A stretch of DNA of 64,000 bases. Origin: Plantago elongata. Lineage: Eukaryota; Streptophyta; Magnoliopsida; Lamiales; Plantaginaceae. The position numbers were made by a program, and so were the translations under genes. Position 1 is the first letter of the stretch; every line of letters starts with the position of its first letter. The stretch spans positions 1 to 64,000 of the forward strand of contig JAYMSP010000029.1 of assembly GCA_036897095.1 (NCBI GenBank). Direction: 5' to 3'. Under the pieces are notes generated by a model that saw nothing but the letters and a program-made list of their open reading frames with translations, was not told the DNA's origin and ran no database searches. Shown one piece after another: positions 10,199-23,117 of the stretch.

Positions 10199-10966
10199 AG
10201 GGACGGACGCAAAAAACTAATTCAGAAGTAGCGAAAAATGTTTTTAATATAATACAATAAAAATATATGACATTACATATAAAATATAGATAGATACAAT
10301 ACACAAGCATATTTTTATGTAAAATTTAAATGCTAGTTTTATAATTTAGCTAAATGAGCCTAGGACATACTTTACTCCTGTTTTTACTTTTTCCTTTTCT
10401 TTTTTCTGTTACACTTCCTTAAACTCACATAACTTTCTCACTATTGAACTTTCAAGAGTTATTAATGCAAATTCAACATAATAATTAATAACATAAATAA
10501 TAAATAAAATAGTATATTACAATAATATAATTATTGTAAATCTAGAATAATTTTTTTATTGTTAGTGAGATTTAGAATAATGTCGCGAAGAAACAAAATT
10601 TGAAAATAAATAAATTATAAAGTTTAAGGATAAAGTGGAAACTTATACAAATACATAGTGAGTAAAATCTAAATTTTTTTTTGTATAACAATATATTTAT
10701 ATTGAATTTTGAAAGAAAAATAATTAAAATTTAATTTCTTATCATAATAATGTATCAATATCTGCTATCACTCGGACTTAACCAGGACCTGCCAACATAT
10801 CACGGCGCTGACCCCAATCCTCAACTACTCGGTTGGACAAGCGCATGGATTCGTTGTTTTGCACAGTTAATATAGATAGATATAAATATCTAAAATATTT
10901 TATAAAAACGTAAAAGAAATCGACGGACAACGATTGTTATCCTTAAATTAATGTGGGTCCGTCCCT
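10199..10966. mobile_element. TIR element of about 768 bp (hAT-like?)
   Basis: The left end AGGGACGGACGCA and the right end, reverse complement AGGGACGGACCCA, are inverted repeats over the first ten bases. Flanks atattaac and atatatac match at six of eight positions, a plausible decayed 8-bp target duplication. The interior is AT-rich apart from a G+C-richer patch at 10770-10850 and contains no open frame worth naming. Class is inferred from termini and duplication length only. Confidence 0.6.
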
Positions 10967-11730
10967 ATATATACCAACGTAACTCACAATGATCAAACCT
11001 CAAGCTCCACGACATAACTGCCAACGATCACCAGACGACGTTAAACCCCAACCACACTACTACCCCTTCTCCGGACTTTGCAATAGGCGCTTCTTCTTCT
11101 TCTCCTCCCCGGGTCAGTCAAACTCCATTCTCAACTCGTCTGTCACTCAATTCATCACATCCTCCCCATTGGAAAATGACGCAACAAGTAATTGCTATGT
11201 GACACAACCTCACACCTCATTGGAATAACAGTATGGCGGCCAATCTATATTGCAGAGAAAGGAGAAGAAAGTCATGTGGCTAAGAATGATGGTGTATCGA
11301 ATTTAACTGGAAAGGTTAGAAAGGAGAAGACACGTACAAGCGATGAAAAATGTCTATTGATAGTATAAAAACGACGAAGATTTCTCCGCGCACTGTTTTA
11401 CGTGCTCATTTCGACTTAATATTATACTTCAAAGAGTCTTTAAAATTTAGTAATGGAAGCTACGTCAGTCAGAAAGATGAACACACAAGCAAAGTTCCTG
11501 AAGAACAATGTAAAAAATGCAGCAGCAAATTGCGCTGAGTAAATCAAACGTTAACTGCACCTTCTTCATCTTAATTTATACTATATCTGTGCTTACTTTA
11601 AGGTATCAAAAGTCAATTCAATCGATAATATTGCACGATATCTATCACACTTGACTACCATTTCCAGATTCACTTCCAACTTACATTAGTCTCTCATCAT
11701 TAACAAACTAAAATCCACGTTTCTCAGACA
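10967..11730 (+). other. Upstream region of the glycosyltransferase gene
   Basis: Two short open frames (10989-11228, 79 codons; 11350-11538, 62 codons) precede the GT31 gene on the same strand. Neither shows a domain. They could be upstream ORFs of a long 5' UTR or chance frames. No TATA box at a convincing distance from 11731 was found. Confidence 0.35.
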
Positions 11731-12663
11731 ATGAAACCGAGTAGTTTCATCGTATCCTGCTTCTTTTTCATCATATTCCTCTGCCTTTTAGCTTCACTAA
11801 ACGAAATCCGCTTCGGTAGTCTTTTGAAGCTCCATCAATGTGCTTTTTCTCAAACCACAGTGGTACAAAACTTGCAAGATGCAACTTCTGTATCCACCGG
11901 TGATGATGATGATATCAGAATTCTACTAGGAATTCTAACTCTTCCTGATCAGTACCACAAAAGACACTTCCTTCGCCTCGTATATGGCACGCAGTCCCCA
12001 CTTGGTGCTCGAGTTGATGTCAAATTCGTGTTTTGCAACCTCACCAAGGAAGATCAGAAAGTTCTTGTGGCACTAGAGATCATGCGTTACAACGACATCA
12101 TCATTCTGAATTGCCATGAGAACATGAACAAAGGTAAGACCTACACCTTTTTTTCAAGCTTGCCTGAGATGTTTAACGACACAAACATGCCATATCCACC
12201 CTATCATTATGTCATGAAAGGCGACGATGATATATACATAAGGTTACAGAACCTAGTAGATTCATTAGTCCCTTTGTCTAGAACAGATCTGTACTATGGT
12301 TTTGTTATCCCGTGCGAGAGCATGAATCCATTCATGCTTTACATGTCCGGAATGGGGTACTTGGTGTCGTGGGATACAGTGGAGTGGCTCAAGGATTCCG
12401 ACATCCCCAAGAAGCATCTAGAGGGGTCGGAGGATCGACAATTTGGGGAATGGATTCGAGAAGGGAGACGCGGCAAGAATAGGCACAACGCAAAATGGTC
12501 TATGTACAACTACCCAGAGCCGCGTACAAAATGTTCACATGAACTGTGGCCGAACACCACAGCCGTTCATTTGTTGAAGAATCAAGAGAAGTGGATTCGG
12601 ACATTGAAGTACTTCAATGTCACTCAGAATCTGAAACCTTCCAAATTGTATCATATACCATAG
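11731..12663 (+). CDS. GT31-family glycosyltransferase (galactosyltransferase-like), 310 aa, intronless
   Basis: A type II Golgi membrane protein: residues 4-25 (SSFIVSCFFFIIFLCLLASL) form a signal anchor, followed by a lumenal GT31 domain. Motifs seen: RILLGILTLPDQYHKRHFLRLVYG (donor-fold start), VKFVFCN, the metal-binding DxD as MKGDDDIYI, GMGYLVSWD, and the EGSEDRQFGEWI acidic motif near the catalytic site. The tail VHLLKNQEKWIRTLKYFN and the length, about 310 residues, fit a small plant clade of GT31 proteins annotated as beta-1,3-galactosyl- or hexosyltransferases. The family transfers sugars from UDP-sugars to glycans on proteins; the acceptor here is unknown. Frame is intact from first Met to stop. 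The DxD context has Gly-Asp where relatives usually have Ala-Asp, which should be tolerated. Confidence 0.88.
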   Translation: MKPSSFIVSCFFFIIFLCLLASLNEIRFGSLLKLHQCAFSQTTVVQNLQDATSVSTGDDDDIRILLGILTLPDQYHKRHFLRLVYGTQSPLGARVDVKFVFCNLTKEDQKVLVALEIMRYNDIIILNCHENMNKGKTYTFFSSLPEMFNDTNMPYPPYHYVMKGDDDIYIRLQNLVDSLVPLSRTDLYYGFVIPCESMNPFMLYMSGMGYLVSWDTVEWLKDSDIPKKHLEGSEDRQFGEWIREGRRGKNRHNAKWSMYNYPEPRTKCSHELWPNTTAVHLLKNQEKWIRTLKYFNVTQNLKPSKLYHIP

Positions 12664-13266
12664 GTGAGATATACATATTTGATTGGCATAATCGCCACAC
12701 ACCATAGATATCAAGTCATACACACGCTTAATCTTACAAATCAAATTTTTGGTCCACCCCTTTGTACGGTTCGATAACCTTGGTAGCAGCTGAGTTTTAC
12801 ATCAACTATTCGTCCCTTGACATTCATTATTAAATTCATTATTAAATCTAAACAGTATTCTATATACATCTTAGATTACAATAGAATGAAGTACAAGTTC
12901 AAGAATCAAAAAAAAAAAGTAGCCGAGAAACTCAGAAGAAAGCTATTGCAATATGGCAAGAAAAGAGAGGGTTTTTACCAACTCCATCTCTTATAAGATG
13001 TAAACTGACCCGCAATACCATGAAAATGGCCAAGAGGGAAAAATGAAATTATTGGCAAAGTGAGCAATGAATGTTACAACAAGTATCTGCTATCTTGTAC
13101 CAAAATCTCTCGACATTATCATCATCATATGAATATAGTAATCCAAAAATGGGTATGAGTCCCCAGTGTTTCTGGCTCCACTCAATGGAATTATAAGCCA
13201 TGTAAGAATGTATCAACTATAGATAAAATTCAAGATATCCAAAGCCCATGAGTGTTATCTGCAAGT
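12664..13266. other. Convergent spacer between GT31 and VDAC genes
   Basis: The left part is the GT31 3' side; the right part, up to 13266, is probably the VDAC 3' UTR on the minus strand. No other gene is seen. Confidence 0.45.
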
Positions 13267-16200
13267 TCAGGGCTTGAGAGCAATGCTAAGCCCCAACTTG
13301 GGAGCCACATCAGAAACCTTTGTGTCGTACTCTGCTGAGACAGTCACAAGTGACTTAGGCCTCCATTCTCGCTGACTTAGAACAGCAACCTTGCCATTAT
13401 TGGTGAATCTGGTTTTCACCAAAGTAAGAGGATCAACCTTGTGCACACTGCCAATGCTGAAACTGTTCTCATAATTATCTTGTCGGTGAATCATTTCAGC
13501 GGCGACTTCTGTTCCGGTCACTGGATTTACCAAATGAGCATATGAAGCCTTTAAAGTTTGACCCTTGTCAGCACTGTGGAAATGTAAAGTCATTATTATT
13601 ATTGAAGGATGAGGAAATTAAAAAAAAACAAATCGAGAAATGACATAATTAATGAGATTGCTATGAAAACAATAAGCAACACAGGAGCACAGAATAATGC
13701 AAACTTCAAGAGACACATTGGTTCGGAAGAAATTGATGACAAAGAAAGTTTCGGACTAGATCTTCAGTTCCATTAATGATTTAAACATCCACCAACTCAA
13801 TCAGTCACAATCAAAAGTACCAATTCATTTAACTTTGTGAAGTTATTTCATCACTTGTACAATAAATGAATTCATGGATCTATATCCCATAGAATCCCAC
13901 AAATGATATCAAATTATTCCAATATACTGACTATATATTGATAATTAACAGAAGTACATAAAAAGATCTTAGTTCTCTCTAGAAGATAAATAAATTCATC
14001 TAGTAATTCCTAATCGTAATGCACTAACTACAAAAATTGAACACCTCAACAGTTTAGATAATGATTTTATCTTGTACTCCATTCCCAATACTTGAGACCT
14101 TCATATTTGCGATTTATTAAACAACTTAATCCGCCGGGGCACCATACATGTCTCACACTATACAAGTAAAGCTATGAATACTAGAGTGGCACCATACAGC
14201 TCTGTGAATGAAGTAAACTCTAAATTTTACTATACTGTAACTCATTATATATAGAGATTCACTGATCACCACCAGCCAAGAAACTTCAAAGCAAGATTAG
14301 ATAAAGCATGTGTTATGTCAGGAAAATCCAGTTCTTATACACTACAGAATAAGAGACCACAGCTTTTCATTTGCCCAAATTCATTTATACTTTTGCAAAA
14401 TTACCACCCTCCAGATTGAAAAAAAAAATAGCTTCAACCATAAATTTATGCGAATATTTTAAAGCAAACACTCCTTTAATATCTTATTATCTGGGCATAG
14501 CTTCGAAGCTCAGCCAGAAGATGTTCACCTGATCTCCATAAAGGTGTTGGATACGCCCAGATCTGGGTGGAGCTCCACCTATCTGGACAGGGTATTGGGA
14601 AACAGCTTGTAGCAGCTCCACTCAACTAATGGTGGAGATTCAAGCATGTAGAAAAAAAAGGAAAAGAAAAGGCACACGGTGTTTTTGAAATTTTGGCAAG
14701 TTTGATGTTTTTCTGAAATTATGTCATTGGTTGCGTGCATAATCATTTGAAAAGAACATATTGAATCTATAAAGGAGGTTATTTCCAATTTTTTGGTTAC
14801 ATTCTAAAATATTTAAATAAAAATTTTGAAAAATGCATTATCCAATTGGAGTAAAATAGAAATTTGGTAATATAAAGGACAAGTTTTATTTTAGGTGGTA
14901 AATTGGAATTCTAGTGTATTGAATGGATTATGTTGCTGTAGTACATAATCGAGCCTGTTGGTTTTGATTACCCGAATTGAACAGTATTTTATTTGTCGAG
15001 TACCCAAATTTAGACACATACATTCTTGAATACCAAAAGTAGTGGTGTCACATTTTGGGTATGAAAATGGATTTGTCCCCACATGATGTCTCAGTCGGTC
15101 ACTATTGTGAATATTTGAGAAGTTATCCTTGGGTTAAATTACAGAAACTTGCCCAGAAAATAGAAATCAACCTTGTGATGATGAGTTTAGATAAATTACG
15201 GGTAGGTTGTTAAAATTTACTTCTCAGGGCATTAGCATGCAAGAGCAGAACTCATTGTGCATAATTTAACGAATACTAAATGTTAATAATAAAATAGGAC
15301 AATATTAGTGAATCTTTGAAACAATAGTAAATTAAATATCATACTAAAGTATCATTAATTAATACTATGATATATTTTCAATTCTAGCCTAAGAAATTCT
15401 ATTTATAACGAAATGGGAACATTTGAAGCCAAGTATCAAGTTTGTTTTTCTGTTACAAAACTTCATAAGAAACAGATTCCAGAAAAATTTAATAATCCAG
15501 TATCAAGATATCTTTATACTACTCAAACTCACCTAAACTGAAAGAACCTGAGCATTAACTTGAATATATTTGCATAACATAACTAAAAGATAAACTCCCT
15601 GGTATAACATTTTCCAATACAAGCCAAGTACATACTTAGCAGTCTACTGTGTTGTTTTGGATGCTAATCCAGACTGATGTGGTACTCGGCATAGGACTAC
15701 AGAATTCCATAATCTTCAGCTACAATATTATGTACACAGAATTATATGTGACTATGTTCTCTGTTTTTAACAAGGTGTGGGCATACGAGAAATTATGTTT
15801 ATGTATGTATTGGCATCTCTCTTGCCCTAAACAAATTGTTAGTGAAAATCATCAACCCTAAAAGAAGAGATTCTTACCAACTTCATCTGTTTCCATTTTG
15901 GGAGTTAATGATCTTCGCACATCAAATATTCAAGAACCAGCATTCATTTATGATGGGCATATTGGTAAATAAATAATCTGGCATAAATAGATCATGTAGA
16001 GATAATTATAACAAACTATATGCACAAGTATATACAATACCAGAAGAATATATTACTCTATGAATGAGTGTACACATGCTGGCATTGGTATGTGCGCATG
16101 TATGGTTACCATGATCTGTATGTAATGGATTATATAAATATGTCTGCCGCATAAAACAACAAAAGACGTGCATGTTCTGCAGTTGGCATTGCAACGTGAC

Positions 16201-19200
16201 TGGAATGAGGGCATAGATAACAAGAAAGCTGAAAAGTAGAAGAGAACGAAAGGAATAGGGAGTGTAGCATACTATATAAGAGCGGCGGAGTAGTCCGGCT
16301 TGCTGAAGCTTACTCCGACATTGCACTTGGTAAAGGAAGAGGAGGCAGTATCAAACCCAATTTCACCACCAATAGCAATATCCTGGGAACCAATTGCTGC
16401 AGCAACCTCTAGAAGAGGCGCCGGGTTTAATCCAATACTGGAATTGATGGCTGCATGATGATGAAGATAATGCACATCAAGCTGTAAAATAACATAAGAT
16501 ATTTGTCAAAGATAATTAAGAATCATATCCAAGTATTTCATTATCATATTTTCACCTCAATTATTTTTCCTTATAAAAACACTGGACAACAAGAAAAGAT
16601 ATGCTAGAAGTATGAATGTTACCATGCTTCAAATTCAGCTTAGTCTATCAATGTTATAGAAAGGAAAGATTAAAACTGGTCGATCCTATTACACCAGTTT
16701 TCTTAATTACAAATCTGATGAGCCATAACTTACCTATCATGATAGCAGCCCACTGCAAGAATTTGTTTGCCCAGTAAAGGGCACACGCAAACACACACAC
16801 ACACAAAGATCTTATGGAGGACATAATGTAAATAAGTACATCAGGTCAAAAAATCAATTTATCAAATCCATGTGACATAGGTTCTCTCAGTGTAAAAACA
16901 GACCCCTCAGAGTGTTCATGTCCAGGATGTAAGATTAGGTAAATAACAGATTTTTTGTTTAAAAGAGCTAAGGGAAGCACAACATATCAGGCTCGAACTC
17001 GACAAAGCCAGTTTAGGGTCTGAAGTAATGGACACAGGCTTTGGCAAAACTTGCGAGTGGTTTTTGGTAGAGGGCATGTAGTCCTCTAGAGTCTAGACAG
17101 ATTAGATGAAGCTAGGACTTCTTTTTTTTTTTTCAATTCCATTGGTTTCCGCTAAGTGTGACTAGTCCAGCCGAACACTGTCAGGACCTTTATTAGCAAA
17201 CTTCTGTTTACTACACTCAGAAATTCAGCAAGTATCTTTAAATTAAAGGGGAGGATAAGGGAATTTAAAACTGAGAAACTGCATCAGGTAGTCAAGAAGT
17301 ATCTCAAATAAAGCAACCTAAGCCTCACATAACTGCTTGTCAATCTGCTGATTTGAGTATGGTTAGATGAGAATGTGACAATCAACTAAAGATTGATGTC
17401 CAAAAGGCACATCTTAACCACTGAGTTTCTTAATAAGTTATCCAAGTGTTCCAGTGTGTAAAAAATATTAAAAATAAACAACATGCATATCGCCTTCAGG
17501 CATACTTTTTTCTCTACACATAACCATGTTTACCCAACAGATATATTTATTTGTTTTTAAACTCAAAATGCAATGCAAGTACCTTCCCAGACTTTTGATC
17601 AGGAATATTGAAGCTAATTGCTACTTTTGTTCCAGGCTTAACATCATAAGTCACCTTTGTAGAAACCTGTGTAAGGATAAGCATTTTAAAATCTAGTTTG
17701 CAGTAAAAGAACAGGTAATTATATCAACCATATTGCCAACCACGACTGAAACTACCTGCCGTATAAAGAATCTTATAATTGACTTAGAACTTGCAAAAAC
17801 CAAAATTCACACTTTATATGTTGTTAACTTTGTATGGCAAAAGGTTTCTTCTTACGTTACAATAGGTATCAACTTTCACATCAACAGTAGTCTTTTCACT
17901 TCTGTGCTGTGTGGTAATGTCACCGACAAATATTTGATCCTTCTTAATGCCAGTAGCTGTGAGCCCCTGTCCATAAGATAAAACAAGCATTAAATTATCA
18001 AGAAGAAACTAAATGTACAGTGCAAATTAGGAGCATTTCCTGTACATCAAAAGATGTACTACAGGCAACTTGATATTTGTTTCATAAATGACAAAGGATA
18101 ACGAACACATAATTATTAACATATTTCATTGGAGAATATAGTGACATGCAATATCAGCATTCAAAAAAATAATCCATCACAAAGCCTTTGGTGCTTGTGG
18201 ATCATCTCAATCGCAAAGAATGAGCTTTTTACTTTCAATTTGAAATAACAATAGTTTAGAATGGTGGAGTTACAGGAACATTATGTTATGACTATGCATC
18301 GACTTGAAAGACCATCGAGGTCATAAAAATTAAACAAAGAAGGTGACGCAGAAGAACATCATACCATCCCAGTGGAGCTTGGAATTGTGAGGGAGAACTT
18401 CTGATCATAATTGTAATCTCTAGTCAAAAGATCTGTATTGAAAAACAACCAGATTATAAGAGAAACTATAAATAAGCACAATACTTCACTGATTTGATCT
18501 AGGGCAAAAAAGAGCTAAAACAATTGTGGGTAAGCAAAATTTGTGTACAGTACGAAGTAAATCTAAGTGCACTTTGCATCATAGAAACAGGAAAAAAAAT
18601 CTGTTAATTACTGTTGTATAGATCCAAAAGCCACAAGATATGTTTGCAACATGATGTGCCATGGCACTACTCAACACTATGTCAACATCGAGGATGGTTA
18701 GAATACTCCCCTAACCCAAGGGACAAAAAAACGTTACAACTTACAAATAACTTGTACATAGGGTTAAGAAACTGATACAACACTTCTCTTTCTCTAGATA
18801 CAAAAAGATTACTAATAACTTTAGCTGTATCAACCTCAGAGTTGTTAGTACTATCTTTTAAATGACTAACTAGTGTAAAGATTGTGTAATATAAATGAAT
18901 ATGATCACGGAGTTTAATATAGTCAAAAATTAATTATCTCAGAACATAATCCAATACATTTACACTGAGGAAACCGAATAATTGTTTCAAATAACCAAAA
19001 AGAAGAATCAGGAACTCAAAAGCAAAGGCAGCCATCAAGACCATTGATAAGAATGGTTAGGAAGGACTCTGAGAATCGACCGGATTAACCAATTGACTCA
19101 CGGATCCCAGACCATGCCATTTCTAATGCCTCTTGCATGATTACACAGAATTCTTCAATTTCATGAGCAAAAGCTACAGCAGGTTCTCCAACACTGACAA

Positions 19201-19998
19201 TTCCGGTTTTTGGGGTTAGATAATACTAACTTCGTCCTAATAATAACTTTCTCAGGTTGACTATTGTACGGACTTTGACCAAATATTACTCCTATATTAT
19301 ACCACGAAAAAAGTAACAAAATTATAGCATTACAGAAGCAAATCAGGTATACATGCCTAATACTACCTCCGTCCCGAACTTAACTGCCTACTTTCCATTT
19401 CGATCCGCCCCAAACTTAACTTCCCCTTCCTAATTTGGAATGTTTTATGCCCACTTTTCACTATAATAATACTATCTCCTGCTTAATTCACTCTCTGTAC
19501 CATACTATATTTACGCTTTCTCACACTTTATCAACTCATCCACTTCATTTCTCCTCTTAAATATGTGCCCGTGCCCACGGGAAGTTGAGTCGAGTATAAC
19601 TTTATCCGGTGTAACTTGGAGTAACTAGTGGCAGATTACAACGTTGAGTCGAGTATAACTTTACACTTTACCACATTTGCATCCAAGAGTCAGTTGTAGA
19701 TACCCTTAGGATTACAAAATGTTCTAATAATTCATTGTAACACACTAAATAACCCTGAAAAGCAGAAAGAATCATATTGTGCAGATTAAAGAGCTATCCA
19801 CATCTACCGTATTTATACGAGCACACGCAACCGCAACCATTCAACTATCAGAACAATGCAAAATCTATAATCTGTCACATGAAACTCAAACAAATTGATC
19901 ACGCGATTAATCAACACAAAAGATGAAAGTGATGCAGCTGAGAAGTAACCTCTCGCTCGCCTTCCAATTTCCGAAAACGGAGCCGGACCGCCTACCAT
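13267..19998 (-). CDS. VDAC: Mitochondrial outer-membrane porin (VDAC), 6 exons, 275 aa
   Basis: Exons in transcript order: 19998-19950, 18432-18365, 17966-17856, 17666-17583, 16481-16273 and 13573-13267. All introns are GT-AG, the frame is unbroken and the stop follows SIALKP. The product is a 19-strand beta barrel with an N-terminal helix that lets ATP, ADP and other metabolites cross the mitochondrial outer membrane. Diagnostic stretches: IGRRARDLLTRDYNYDQKF at the start, TGIKKDQIFVGD, VDVKVDT, KVTYDVKPGTK, GGEIGFDT, and WRPKSLVTVSAEYDTK near the end. Length agrees with the usual 274-276 residues and with the known six-exon plant structure. The N-terminus MVGGPAPFSEIG differs from the common MGKGPGLYxxIG, which fits one plant paralogue class. 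Which paralogue number applies cannot be told from this window. The last intron is the longest, about 2.7 kb. Confidence 0.95.
16790..16806. repeat. (CA)n microsatellite in VDAC intron 4
   Basis: A short run of about seven or eight ca/ac dinucleotides interrupts ordinary intron sequence. Confidence 0.8.
19224..19680. mobile_element. Stowaway-like MITE fragments in VDAC intron 1
   Basis: Near 19372 the text reads TACTACCTCCGTCCCGAAC, and near 19227 TACTAACTTCGTCCTAAT; both match the Stowaway (Tc1/mariner MITE) terminus after a TA target. The matching opposite ends are not clear, so these are solo or decayed ends. The stretch 19580-19680 repeats 'gttgagtcgagtataacttta' twice. Confidence 0.5.
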
Positions 19999-20749
19999 CT
20001 TATTTCCCCTTGATTCTACAAATAATTAAAAACAAAAAAAATGAAAACGTAGAGTTCAACATAACAGGAAGTGAAACTCGGTAGAAATACAAATTAATCT
20101 GAAGAACAAGTAAGAATTGAATTTTCAATGTATGCGAAAATGTGAATCGACCATTGATATACATTTACCGGAGATAAAATGGAAAGGGGGAAGAAAACGT
20201 ACAGATGATATGTATGATCGCCGAATTCCAGGCAGCGACCAATCGGAACGACAGCGTTTGGAAATGAATACGGTAGCGCAGAAATGGCCTAGGGTTTTGA
20301 TTCGAAACAGAAACTGATAGAGTCACCAACCTGTCATTTGTGCTTCATGGGCTACTTGTTATTTCGAACTATAAGACAGGCCCATATTTTGGACGTGTTA
20401 GCCACGAATACAATATGCTAAAATTCTCCCCAGCAAAATTCAATTTTCAAATAAATACCTATGAAAAAATGATGTATTATAGAATCAAACTCTATATTGT
20501 AAAATGTAAATGTAACAACAATGTTATATTATAGAATGTAAATACACAATTTTCACACCTAAAATTGTACATTCTTTGTGACGATATACAATTTATTTTT
20601 GCATCATGAAATGCAAATGATATAACGATCGTTTTTTAAATTGTTGTATTCAATAGAGCACCGGCCTAAATTCCTTCCCATACAATACGAAGGTTGTGTT
20701 TATAGTGTAATAACAGAGTAAGTTCTATTCTCTCTAAATTAAAATCACG
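19999..20749. other. Upstream region of VDAC
   Basis: This is the promoter and 5' side of the minus-strand VDAC gene, followed by spacer. Short open frames at 20117-20534 on the plus strand have no recognisable domain. No TATA box at a convincing distance upstream of 19998 was found. Confidence 0.35.
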
Positions 20750-20965
20750 TGTTCATAATATTTAATATTTTTTATTATATCATTGTCTGTATGTCTATCT
20801 TTGACTATTCATAAAACCGTATCTCAGGAGATTTAGGCTCTGTTATCTTCAACTAAACTGAACTGAACTGAACAGAGCCTAAATCTCCTGAGATACGGTT
20901 TTATGAATAGTCAAGGATAGACATACAGACAATGTTATAATAAAAAATATTAAATATTATGAACA
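20750..20965. repeat. Near-perfect inverted repeat (95-bp arms, 26-bp loop)
   Basis: The arm 20750-20844 is the reverse complement of 20871-20965 with two mismatches that I can count. The loop 20845-20870 contains aactg repeats. The inner end of the stem reads TTA-GGCTCTGTT ... AACAGAGCC-TAA, which looks like a Tourist-type terminus with its TTA target on both sides, so the hairpin may have formed by inverted duplication around a MITE end. Transcribed, it would give a long double-stranded stem able to feed small-RNA pathways; expression is not shown. Confidence 0.9.
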
Positions 20966-23117
20966 ATTCTGTTTTAGATTTTTTATTCGTATCCGCTTAT
21001 CGACTAATCTAGTCGAGCATCGTCGGGCCCTTTGTAAATTGTAAGGGGTGGATCTCCCAACGATGTTTTTTTACATAAAAACATTGATAATATTATTACA
21101 TAAAAAAATATAAATTGCAAAAACATCTAATGATAGACAGTCTATATTTAGAGATGACTCATTTTACCAATAAAATAATCCATGTTATTGATTAAAATAT
21201 ATATGTTTTTAAGTAATTAAATAAATCTTGTTTTAATATAAAAAAAATCTAATATTGAAAACATGGTGTTTTTTTTTATTAATAAGGATGAGTTTCTTAA
21301 GAATATAGGTCTGTTTCAAGATAAATTATCTAAAGACAATCTCTCATAAAATTTGCTCTATAAAATGTTATTCATAATAAAGAACATCAATTCGTCTCTC
21401 AAGTCTCTTATTAATACATGTCTCTCCTAAGACTTTGTGTAATAATTACGGGAGTGATATAATTTAGTTGTGTAAAAATTTAATCATAAAGTTTTAGAAA
21501 AAAACCCAATTTATTAGAGAGACTAAAAACACGGACTAATTTGCAATTCTACTACTCTTCCGATCAATTTCGCAGGTTTCTGGGTCGTGTTATATAATTT
21601 TGCGGGTTAATATGCATATTTATTTCTGAAAATTTCAAAAATTAACCTTCATTCTCAAATAGATTGAACATTACTCAAAATAAATAAAAACATTAAACAA
21701 ATAGTAAAATAATTTATAAATACATAAGAACATTACCAAACATTATCAATATAGTTAAGAACATTATACTCTAGATTATCACTCATATACCTGTAACGGC
21801 AAAGTAAAATACTAGGGGGAGTAAATAGTATTTTAAAACTTCTGTCGATAAGTACTATTTCTTAAAAACTGGAGGGTTTCAGATACTTACATTTAGAGAG
21901 TGGAAGACTTTGCGATGGATAAAATGAGTTTGTGCTTTGCAGTAATAAATGTGTGTGTGTGTGATGCATGGAAGATAAATACGAGTAAGTAAATAACACA
22001 TCAAGTATAGTGGAGTCTAGAGGTGGCGTAATTCTCCAACTAATACTTCGACCTTTTTGAGACCTGAAATTCACTAGAACATATATTTGAGTTCTCCTTA
22101 CAATAATCATATTCTAAGATCCCTACAAACAGATGGTTTTCACTTACCAACCAAATGTTCCCCTGAGTTGTTCCCTAGCTTTACGAGCCAAATACTTCAT
22201 GTACTCAAGATAACTTTGGAGTTGTTCCTTGATTTCCCAAATCAAGTACTTATTGTACTCCACACCTTGACGGTGTTGATTATATATAATGTTGTTTGTC
22301 AAGTAAGCTTCTTGTATAACTTTTTAGTTATGTTTTTTCATAGAGCTTTAGAAGAGACAATGCTACTTAATAAACTTATTCAATGTATGGTAGGTTGATA
22401 TTTTACTGACCCAAGTAATTGGTACTCGTTATGGTGAATGAGCTTCGGAAAGGTATCTGAGAGTCCAACTCTTTTACGAATAACAATCTCTTGTTAAAGT
22501 TTCATGACACTTAGAACTACTAGATGATTCTGCGAGCTTTGGTCACAACATAAAGCTTAAAAAATGGTAGTGAGATGATTCATAGAATACTTGTTTGAAA
22601 GTAGATTGATAGCCCAGTTCGTGTGTGCATTTCTCATCTTCTATGAATAACAATCGAAGTACAATCACACTAGCCATCGACGTAGCCATCTCTTGTCCTA
22701 AATATACGTACAAATATATATATCTAAAATTATGAAAAGTAAATGAATAAAGATAAAAACTATAAACTAATTATATATATATCTAACATATATATTGAGT
22801 GTGATGAACTATTCTCTAGATCTCGTGTAGATCCGTCCTTTGGTTTCATTATTGTCTCAAGATGCTCAAAGCACTTGGATCCATGGATGGTGGAATGTTT
22901 AGCTGAAGTGGAAAGAATCATTTATATTCTAACACCCGATTTATCAGAACGGAGGAAGTAGTTAGTTAACATGTGTAATTTAGCATGTATTTGGGGTAGA
23001 TATGTAATTATGTGAAATAATGATGCAACAGATGCAAAAGGAGGAATGGATAACTAAAACAGTAGTATTGTTGATAAAATCAGAAACCACTCAAGCAAGC
23101 AAGGAGCAAACCAAACC
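20966..23117. other. AT-rich spacer
   Basis: No gene is supported. Around 22150-22290 there is a diverged direct repeat of about 60-70 bp: 'gagttgttcc' followed by 'caagta' or 'caaata' and 'tgtactc' occurs twice. A Stowaway-like right terminus (GAACGGAGGAAGTA) ends near 22960 without a clear left partner. The last part is the LTD promoter region. Confidence 0.35.
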
